Shown here piece after piece: positions 54,557 to 61,449 of a stretch of 64,000 nucleotides of DNA. The translations under genes were made by a program, and so were the position numbers. Positions within the stretch are counted from its first letter, which is position 1; each line of letters begins with the position of its first letter. The notes under the pieces were generated by a model that was given only the letters and a program-made list of their open reading frames with translations, did not search any database and was not told the origin of the DNA. This DNA comes from Marseilla massiliensis (GTDB lineage: Bacteria; Bacteroidota; Bacteroidia; Bacteroidales; Bacteroidaceae): the NCBI RefSeq assembly GCF_016899955.1, contig NZ_JACJJL010000004.1:124001-188000 (forward strand), in the 5' to 3' direction.

Positions 54557-54564
54557 TATCTTTG
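54557..54564 (+). promoter_or_regulatory. -7 box for the TPR/OmpA-like lipoprotein gene
   Basis: TATCTTTG, 86 bp before the ATG. The leader carries a 16-bp tandem duplication, CAGGCTGCARGCTAAC, at 54588-54603 and 54604-54619, and an unusual AGGAGG at 54582-54587. Confidence 0.55.
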
Positions 54565-54650
54565 CAGCAGTGTAAAACGAAAGGAGGCAGGCTGCAAGCT
54601 AACCAGGCTGCAGGCTAACAGCACGCATATCCTTGTAAATATCTAATAAA

Positions 54651-56330
54651 ATGCAAAAGAAGAATCTTGTTTTCTTGTCAGCCGCATCATTGTTGTTGCT
54701 GACATCGTGTTCGAAGCTTGGCCCGCTGACGGCCGACGACTTCAAGGTGGTTCCCAACCCGCTGGAATCTCACGCCGGACAGGTGCCTGCCACAATCAAC
54801 GGCTCCTTCCCTGAGAAGTACATGAAGAAAAAGGCTGTTGTCACCGTTACTCCGGAGCTGCGCTACGGCAACGGGCAAGTGGCACGCGGCACAAGCGCCA
54901 CGTTCCAGGGCGAGAAGGTGGAAGGCAACGACCAGACCATCTCCTACCAGGTAGGCGGCAACTACACAATGAAGACCAACTTCAAGTATGTGCCCGAGAT
55001 GCAGAAGAGCGAGCTCTACCTCACCTTCGACGCCAAGATAGGCAAGAAAGAAAAGGAAATACCTGCCGTGAAGGTGGCCGACGGCGTGATTGCCACTTCA
55101 GAGCTGGTGGGTCGCACTGTGAAGAGCGCCCAAGCCTGCATTGCCCCCGACTCGTTCCGCCGCGTGACAGAAGCAAAGCAAGTTGCCAACATCAAGTTCC
55201 TCATCCAGCAGGCCAACCTGCGCAAGAGCGAGCTGAAGAACAACTCGGTTACAGAATTCGTGGAGTTGCTCAAGAAAATCAACGCAGACAAGGAAGGCCT
55301 CAACCTGAACAACATAGAGATATCGGCTTATGCATCGCCTGACGGAGGTGTGGAGCTGAACGACAAGCTTGCCAACCAGCGCCAGAAGAACACCGAGAAG
55401 TATGTTGACCAGCAGCTCAAGAAGGCAGAACTGGCCGACGCCAACGTCGACGCCAAGTACACCGCACAAGACTGGGAAGGCTTCCAGGAGCTCGTGCAGG
55501 CATCGAACATACAGGACAAGGATGTCATCCTGCGCGTCCTCTCGATGTACAAAGACCCCGAAGAGCGTGAGCGCCAGATCAAGAACATGAGCGCCGGATT
55601 CCGCGAGCTGGCCGACGGCATCCTGCCGCAGCTGCGCCGTTCGCGCATGACCATCAACTATGAGGTCATCGGCCGCGACGACGACCAGATACTGGCACAG
55701 TATAAGGAAGACCCGAAGCAGCTCAGCGTAGAGGAGCTTCTGTATGCCGCAACGCTCAAAGACAACGCCGACGAGCAGGAGCAGATATACAAGACAACGA
55801 CCGAGGTTTACCCCAACGACTGCCGCGCATATAACAATGTAGCCACCATAGAGTATGCAAAGGGCAACTACGACGAAGCCAAGAACTACCTGCAGAAGGC
55901 CCTTGCCATCGACGCAAACAACGGAGAGGCCAACGCCAACCTCGGCTTGCTGGCATTGCAGGCTGGCGACGCCAAGACAGCAGAGACCTACATATCGAAG
56001 GCTTCAAACGCCAACGGCCTGGCAGAAGTGCTCGGCAACCTGCACCTGGCACAGGGCAACTACGCCCTTGCAGAGCAGGACTTCGCCAAAGTCAACTCAA
56101 ACAGCGCCGCGCTTGCCCAGATTCTGAACAAGAACTACTCTGCTGCGTCAAACACGCTCAACAACATAAAGAACTCTGACGGCATGACCGACTACCTCAA
56201 GGCCATACTCTATGCACGCCAGGGCAACAACACAGAGGCTGCCAACGCTCTGCGCAGCGCTGTGAGCAAGGACGCCTCGCTGGCTGCCTACGCCGCCAAC
56301 GACCTCGAACTGGCTAACGTCAGCAAGTAA
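54651..56330 (+). CDS. OmpA-like and TPR-repeat lipoprotein
   Basis: The 559-residue protein has a lipoprotein signal (LLLLTSCSKLGP; Cys near residue 20), an N-terminal beta domain, a central OmpA-like part (about 185-345, NNIEISAYASPDGGVELNDKLANQRQ) and a C-terminal TPR region (about 360-560, AYNNVATIEYAKGNYDEAKNYLQKALAID). The C-terminal repeats are Asn/Ala-rich. The OmpA-like part should bind peptidoglycan, so it is probably an abundant periplasmic or outer-membrane scaffold. Strong adaptation of codons and its own promoter suggest high expression. The precise role is unknown. Confidence 0.88.
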   Translation: MQKKNLVFLSAASLLLLTSCSKLGPLTADDFKVVPNPLESHAGQVPATINGSFPEKYMKKKAVVTVTPELRYGNGQVARGTSATFQGEKVEGNDQTISYQVGGNYTMKTNFKYVPEMQKSELYLTFDAKIGKKEKEIPAVKVADGVIATSELVGRTVKSAQACIAPDSFRRVTEAKQVANIKFLIQQANLRKSELKNNSVTEFVELLKKINADKEGLNLNNIEISAYASPDGGVELNDKLANQRQKNTEKYVDQQLKKAELADANVDAKYTAQDWEGFQELVQASNIQDKDVILRVLSMYKDPEERERQIKNMSAGFRELADGILPQLRRSRMTINYEVIGRDDDQILAQYKEDPKQLSVEELLYAATLKDNADEQEQIYKTTTEVYPNDCRAYNNVATIEYAKGNYDEAKNYLQKALAIDANNGEANANLGLLALQAGDAKTAETYISKASNANGLAEVLGNLHLAQGNYALAEQDFAKVNSNSAALAQILNKNYSAASNTLNNIKNSDGMTDYLKAILYARQGNNTEAANALRSAVSKDASLAAYAANDLELANVSK

Positions 56331-56356
56331 AAACGGCACACTTCACTTCACATAAG

Positions 56357-56501
56357 GAGAGGGAACGAGCAATGGGATTTGCCTTTACAACAGGGCCCGA
56401 CACCAGGCGCAAGCCCGGACAGCAGGCAACAGCCGGCACCAACGGGCGGACAGCCACTTGGGCCAGGCACATCCCATCGCTACGTTCCCTCTCTTTTTTT
56501 T
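56357..56501 (+). terminator. Large inverted repeat with a T-run after the TPR gene
   Basis: GAGAGGGAACG...ATGGGAT (56357-56378) is nearly complementary to ATCCCAT...CGTTCCCTCTC (56471-56493), followed by TTTTTTTT (to 56501). The about 92-nt loop is unusual. It may be a terminator that has received an insertion, or an attenuator of the next gene, whose upstream-most ATG (56372) lies inside the left arm. Confidence 0.65.
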
Positions 56502-57538
56502 CACCATCAGTCCATGCCATCGCTGCCATGGCAGCCGTGACATTGCTCACGGCGTGCGGGGCGGGCAACGGCAGGTTCCGCATTGAAGGGCGGTTCCGCA
56601 ACCTCAACCGCGGCGAGTTCTACGTATACAGCCCCGACGGGGGCACACAGGGCCGCGACACGATACAAGTGGCAGACGGACGGTTCTCATACAACGTGCC
56701 ACTGTCTGACAAAGCAACATTCATACTCATATTCCCAAACTTCTCCGAGCTTGTAGTGTTCGGCGACAACGGCAAGGTGGCCAAGCTCAGCGGCGACGTC
56801 TCGCACATGAAGGAAATCGAGGTGTCGGGCTCCGACGACAACGAGCTCATGACCAAGTTCCGCATGTCGGCCAACAGGATGGCCCCGCCCGAGGTGAAAA
56901 AAGCCGTGGCCGACTTCGTCGGCGAGCACCCCGCGTCGCCCGTAAGCATGTACCTGGTAGACCGCTACTACATACGCACCGACGAACCCGACTACGCCGC
57001 GGCAGCCAAACTGCTAAAGACAATGCTCAAGGCCGACCCGACCAACGGGCGCACAGCCCTGCTGCTCAAGCAGACGGAGACGCTGAAGCCATCGGCCATA
57101 GGGGCCAAGCTGCCCCAGTTTGCCGCCACCGACACCGACGGCAAAGCCATAAGCCTGAAAAACCTCAACGGAAAAGTAAACGTGGTCAGCGCATGGGCGT
57201 CGTGGAGCTACGACAGCCAGAACATACAGCGCTGGCTCAGGAGGTACAAGACCGCCAAGGGCAACGACCTGGCCGTGGTCAGCCTGTGCCTCGACGGCGA
57301 CAAAGCCACATGCCTGCGCGAGCTGAAGGCCGACTCAATAAACTGGCCCACCGTGTGCGACGGGCTCATGTGGGACACGCCACTGATGGCGCGCTTCGGC
57401 CTGGCAACAGTGCCGGGCAACATCGTGGCCGACGCCGACGGCCGCATAGTGGCCCGCAACCTCAGCACGCGCGAGATGAGAGAACAGCTGGAAAAGATGC
57501 TCGGCAAGCTTGACTTCGGCGGCAGCCGCGAGCGTTGA
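56372..57538 (+). CDS. Thioredoxin-fold (TlpA-like) lipoprotein with DUF4369-like N-terminal domain, lacking the CxxC
   Basis: The C-terminal domain (from about residue 245, AIGAKLPQFAATDTDGKAISLKNLNGKVNVVSAWASWSYDS) has a thioredoxin fold, but where TlpA has CxxC this protein has WASWSYDS, so it cannot do thiol exchange. The N-terminal beta domain (about 65-170, FRIEGRFRNLNRGEFYVYS) fits DUF4369. A lipobox TACGAG lies near residue 62. The start is uncertain: ATG 56372 lies in the inverted repeat, and ATG 56528 leaves a signal of only 10 residues. The true start is likely between them or non-ATG. Confidence 0.75.
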   Translation: MGFAFTTGPDTRRKPGQQATAGTNGRTATWARHIPSLRSLSFFSPSVHAIAAMAAVTLLTACGAGNGRFRIEGRFRNLNRGEFYVYSPDGGTQGRDTIQVADGRFSYNVPLSDKATFILIFPNFSELVVFGDNGKVAKLSGDVSHMKEIEVSGSDDNELMTKFRMSANRMAPPEVKKAVADFVGEHPASPVSMYLVDRYYIRTDEPDYAAAAKLLKTMLKADPTNGRTALLLKQTETLKPSAIGAKLPQFAATDTDGKAISLKNLNGKVNVVSAWASWSYDSQNIQRWLRRYKTAKGNDLAVVSLCLDGDKATCLRELKADSINWPTVCDGLMWDTPLMARFGLATVPGNIVADADGRIVARNLSTREMREQLEKMLGKLDFGGSRER

Positions 57539-57646
57539 CACCCACGCCTGGCTGCCGCAACGGGCAGCCACCCCAAAGCCGCTTACGGCAGCCAACGCCG
57601 GCTGCCATTACTAACCACCACCATCCCACCGAAAACCCATACCACA

Positions 57647-59194
57647 ATGCTTGTAAAGACATACTGCGCAGCCGTGACCGGACTCGAAGCCACCACCGTA
57701 ACCGTGGAGGTGAGCCTGTCGCGCGGCGTGCTGTTCCACCTCACCGGGCTGCCCGACAACGCCGTGCGCGAGAGCCACGACCGCATAGTGGCCGCGCTGC
57801 AAAACAACGGCTACAAGTTTCCCGTGGCCGACATCACCGTCAACATGGCACCGGCCGACCTGCGCAAGGAAGGCAGCGGCTACGACCTGCCGCTGGCCAT
57901 AGGCCTGCTGGCCGCCTCGGGAAAAGTGGAGACAAGCCGGCTGGGCAGCTACATGATGATAGGCGAGCTGGGGCTCGACGGCCGCATGCAACCCGTGCGC
58001 GGAGCCCTGCCCATAGCCATAAAAGCCCGAGCAGAACAGTTCAAGGGCCTGATTGTGCCCCGGCAAAACGTGCGCGAAGCCGCAGTGGTCGACAAGCTCG
58101 ACGTCTACGGCATGGAAAGCATCACCGACGTGATAGCCTTTCTCAACGGCTCCGGGGCATACGAGCCCACGGTGGTGGACACGCGGGCCGAGTTCTACGC
58201 CAACCAAAACCACTTCGAGCACGACTTTGCCGACGTGCGCGGGCAGGAAAGCGTGAAGCGCGCGCTCGAGGTGGCAGCAGCCGGAGGCCACAACCTCATC
58301 ATGATTGGCCCGCCGGGCAGCGGCAAGTCGATGATGGCCAAGCGCCTGCCGTCGATATTGCCGCCGCTGTCGCTGGCCGAGAGCCTGGAAACGACACAGG
58401 TGCACAGCGTGGCGGGCAAGCTAAGCCGCGACACGTCGCTAATATCGCAGCGACCGTTCCGCTCGCCCCACCACACCATATCGCCCGTGGCGCTCGTGGG
58501 CGGCGGCACCAACCCCCAGCCGGGCGAGATATCGCTGGCCCACAACGGGGTGCTGTTCTGCGACGAACTGCCCGAGTTCAACCGCAGCGTGCTTGAGGTA
58601 TTGCGGCAGCCACTGGAAGACAGGCGCATCACGATATCGCGCTCCAAGTACACAGTGGAATACCCCTGCTCGTTCATGTTCGTGGCCTCTATGAACCCAT
58701 GCCCCTGCGGCTACTACGGAGACCCCACCCACAAGTGCGTATGCTCGCCCGGACAGATACAGCGTTACATGAACAAGATATCGGGCCCGCTGCTCGACCG
58801 CATCGACATACAGGTGGAGATAACGCCCGTGCCATTCGACGACATTTCACGGTCGGCACCGGGTGAGCCCAGCGAAGCCATCAGGCAACGGGTGGTCAGG
58901 GCGCGCCGCATGCAGGAGGAGCGCTACCGCAGCCACCCCGGCACGCACTGCAACGCCCAGATGACCGAACGGATGATACACCAGTATGCCGAGCCCGACT
59001 CCGACGGCATAGAGATTCTGCGCATGGCCATGAAGCGGCTAAGCCTGAGCGCAAGGGCCTACAACCGCATACTGAAGGTGGCGCGCACCATTGCCGACCT
59101 CGACTCGAGCGCCAACGTGCGCACAGAGCACCTGGCCGAAGCCATCGGCTACCGCAACCTTGACCGCGGCGACTGGGCCGAGCGCGGGGCATGA
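57647..59194 (+). CDS. comM: YifB/ComM-family Mg-chelatase-like AAA+ ATPase
   Basis: The 515-residue protein has the N-terminal Lon-like domain (VTVEVSLSRGVLFHLTGLPDNAV) and an AAA+ core with Walker A MIGPPGSGKSMM near residue 221 and Walker B VLFCDEL near 303. A four-Cys block (CPCGYYGDPTHKCVC) near 350 and the C-terminal Mg-chelatase domain follow. ComM is a hexameric helicase that promotes branch migration in natural transformation in Gram-negatives. The window also holds comF and recX. Element copy 8 begins 4 bp after the stop codon. Confidence 0.95.
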   Translation: MLVKTYCAAVTGLEATTVTVEVSLSRGVLFHLTGLPDNAVRESHDRIVAALQNNGYKFPVADITVNMAPADLRKEGSGYDLPLAIGLLAASGKVETSRLGSYMMIGELGLDGRMQPVRGALPIAIKARAEQFKGLIVPRQNVREAAVVDKLDVYGMESITDVIAFLNGSGAYEPTVVDTRAEFYANQNHFEHDFADVRGQESVKRALEVAAAGGHNLIMIGPPGSGKSMMAKRLPSILPPLSLAESLETTQVHSVAGKLSRDTSLISQRPFRSPHHTISPVALVGGGTNPQPGEISLAHNGVLFCDELPEFNRSVLEVLRQPLEDRRITISRSKYTVEYPCSFMFVASMNPCPCGYYGDPTHKCVCSPGQIQRYMNKISGPLLDRIDIQVEITPVPFDDISRSAPGEPSEAIRQRVVRARRMQEERYRSHPGTHCNAQMTERMIHQYAEPDSDGIEILRMAMKRLSLSARAYNRILKVARTIADLDSSANVRTEHLAEAIGYRNLDRGDWAERGA

Positions 59195-59197
59195 AGC

Positions 59198-59307
59198 CAA
59201 GCCGCTGAGTCTCAGCGCATTGGCAAACCACCCGTTCGGGCCGGCAAAACGGCCCGAACGGCAAGGCAAAACGGCCTCCGCGACACGGCGAAACGGCCCC
59301 CGCGGCA
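59198..59307 (+). repeat. 22-bp-unit element, copy 8
   Basis: The leader (59198-59219) is followed by units 59220-59241, 59242-59263, 59264-59285 and 59286-59307. A weaker fifth unit may follow (59308-59329). Units 1 and 2 pair perfectly over 11 bp (CCGTTCGGGCC/GGCCCGAACGG). It starts 4 bp after the comM stop codon, same strand. Confidence 0.85.
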
Positions 59308-59392
59308 ACGCCACAAGGGCCACCGCGCTACAACAACGCCGCGGCGGCACGACAGGCAAACCATCACGACACTAACAAAACTAAAACCAACT

Positions 59393-60706
59393 ATGAAGAA
59401 AACCATCATCACCGCGCTGCTGGCCATCATGGCATTGGCCCACGCCGGGGCAGCAAAGAACTACCCGGAAAACAGCGACTACCTGTGGGTGACCGTGCCC
59501 GACCATGACAACTGGACGTACAAGGTGGGCGAAGAGGCCATCATCGACGTACAGTTCTATAAATACGGCATACCGCGCGACGCCACGATAGAATACTCCA
59601 TCGGAGGCGACTGCCTGCCCGACGACACCCACGGCAAGGCCACCATGAAGCGGGGCAAGGCCACCATCAACATGGGCACGAGCCGGAAACCGGGATTCCG
59701 CGACCTGAGGCTGACGGCCAACGTCGACGGAAAGAAATACACCCACCACGTGAAAGTGGGGTTCAGCCCCGACAAAATAAGGCCTTACACCGCCGAACCG
59801 GCCGACTTCACGGAATTCTGGCAGTCGAACCTGAGCCGGGCGGCAGCCTTCCCCCTGAAATACACGCGCGAACCGGCGCCCGAATACACCACCGACCGGG
59901 TGGAGGCATGGCTCATAAAACTACAGACAGACCGCGAGGGCCACTCGCTCTACGCCTACCTGCTCGTGCCACGCGGGGCCAAGCCGGGCTCATGCCCCGT
60001 GGTGCTCACACCGCCGGGAGCGGGCGTCAAGCGCATCAAGAGGGTGGCCGAAGGCATGTACTACCCCGAAAACGGCGTCATACGCCTCGTGACCGAGATA
60101 CACGGACTCGACCCAAGACTGCCCGAGACCACCTTCGACGACATCAGGGCCGCCTTCGACGGCCGCGTGAAGGGATACCTGTACCAAGGGCTCGACAACC
60201 GCGACAACTACTACATGCGCCACGTCTACACCGGGCTCGTCAGGTGCATAGACCTGCTTACGTCGCTGCCAGAGTGGGACGGACGCAACGTAATCACGCA
60301 GGGAGGCAGCCAGGGAGGGGCGCTGGCCATCATAGCAGCCGCCCTCGACACGCGGGTGACGCTGTGCGTGGCCAACCACCCGGCGCTGAGCGACATGGCG
60401 GCGGCCGCCGCCGGGCTCACGGGCGGCTACCCGCACTTCACAGAAAAAGACGGGATGCTTACCCCCGAAAAGCTGGAGACGATGGCTTACTACGACGTGG
60501 CCAACTTTGCCCGCCACGTGAAAGCCACCACATTCATGACGTGGGGATACAACGACAACACCTGCCCGCCCACCACTTCGTATGCCGTATGGAACACGCT
60601 GGCGTGCCCCAAGGAATGCCTTGTAACGCCAATCAACGAGCACTGGACGTCGGCTGCCACCGACAGGGCGCAGCTCGACTGGATTCTCTCAAAACTGAAA
60701 AAATGA
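59393..60706 (+). CDS. Acetyl-xylan-esterase-like alpha/beta hydrolase, secreted
   Basis: The 437-residue protein has a signal peptide (MKKTIITALLAIMALAHAGA), an N-terminal beta-sandwich (about 25-120), then an alpha/beta hydrolase domain of the AXE1/cephalosporin-C deacetylase family. The nucleophile is the Ser of QGGSQGG (about residue 304), with Asp in GYNDNTCPP (about 386) and His in INEHWTS (about 415). It likely removes acetyl groups from xylan or related oligosaccharides. Confidence 0.9.
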   Translation: MKKTIITALLAIMALAHAGAAKNYPENSDYLWVTVPDHDNWTYKVGEEAIIDVQFYKYGIPRDATIEYSIGGDCLPDDTHGKATMKRGKATINMGTSRKPGFRDLRLTANVDGKKYTHHVKVGFSPDKIRPYTAEPADFTEFWQSNLSRAAAFPLKYTREPAPEYTTDRVEAWLIKLQTDREGHSLYAYLLVPRGAKPGSCPVVLTPPGAGVKRIKRVAEGMYYPENGVIRLVTEIHGLDPRLPETTFDDIRAAFDGRVKGYLYQGLDNRDNYYMRHVYTGLVRCIDLLTSLPEWDGRNVITQGGSQGGALAIIAAALDTRVTLCVANHPALSDMAAAAAGLTGGYPHFTEKDGMLTPEKLETMAYYDVANFARHVKATTFMTWGYNDNTCPPTTSYAVWNTLACPKECLVTPINEHWTSAATDRAQLDWILSKLKK

Positions 60707-60805
60707 CTCTAACCCACAAGAAGCCGTGGCCATGAGCCTTGGAGCATGGCCCCTACGACGCAAAACCGACGCCGCACATGGCACGCGGCCAACAAGCGGG
60801 CAACA

Positions 60806-60844
60806 GAAATGGGCTGCACCACGCTAAGTGATGCAGCCCATTTC
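60806..60844. terminator. Hairpin between the esterase gene and tRNA-Leu
   Basis: A 13-bp perfect stem (GAAATGGGCTGCA and its complement) with a 13-nt loop lies between two converging units. No T-run is present on either side. Confidence 0.55.
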
Positions 60845-60881
60845 CATAAAACCGATGCCCCAAACCACAGCCGGGGCTTCG

Positions 60882-60967
60882 TGCCGCGAGCGGGACTCGA
60901 ACCCGCACAGCCATTTCTGGCCAAGGGATTTTAAGTCCCTCGTGTCTACCAATTCCACCATTGCGGC
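60882..60967 (-). tRNA. tRNA-Leu (anticodon UAA)
   Basis: The 86-nt gene on the minus strand folds into a class II tRNA. Its anticodon loop is CTTAAAA between AGGGA/TCCCT arms, the variable arm is long (GGCCA...TGGCT), and the T arm is GCGGG-TTCGAGT-CCCGC. The discriminator is A73 and CCA is not encoded. The acceptor stem has one A-C mismatch (position 6 with 67). Confidence 0.93.
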
Positions 60968-61001
60968 AACCGTCGAAGCCGGGCTTTCGCCCAACCGCGT
61001 G

Positions 61002-61033
61002 CAAAGTTATCACTATTTCCCGTAAACACCAAA
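61002..61033 (-). promoter_or_regulatory. Promoter of tRNA-Leu
   Basis: TTTG (61030-61033), exactly 20 bp, TAACTTTG (61002-61009), 35 bp before the tRNA 5' end. This is the best full match to the Bacteroidetes promoter in the window. Confidence 0.8.
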
Positions 61034-61449
61034 CGTTTCGCCAACATTTTTGTGCTCTACGCCCTAAACACTGGCCTCAAACCACAGGCAAACCATGATG
61101 CAACGAAATGCAAAACGATGACCTTTGTCCTGTATTTTGTCCATAAATACGACAAAATCAATACTCTTATATGTTTAAAAAACATTAAATATATAACACT
61201 ATGACGTTCATTTTATAAAATAATAAGTAACTTAGAGGCCGGAAGATAACACGTAATGTACATTTTATACAACTAAAACGACAAAAAAGACCAATAACAA
61301 GCAGCAAAAGGAGAATGACTATCCCCGTTGCCGTTCGTACCACTGAGACTGGACGAATTGAACGGCCCGCGGCATCGGACAGAAAGACCAAAAACAAGTA
61401 AAGGCGCAAACGGACCGCAAGGCGCTACTAAAACAGACGAAATAACATA
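61034..61449. other. AT-rich gap before the last gene
   Basis: About 415 bp with no gene. The stretch 61130-61320 is markedly AT-rich and probably holds the promoter and leader of the gene at 61450; I found no clear TAnnTTTG box. Confidence 0.5.

Noticed and set aside
61358..61379. Single unit-like sequence (TTGAACGGCCCGCGGCATCG) before the last gene
   Set aside because: One isolated match without neighbours or leader.
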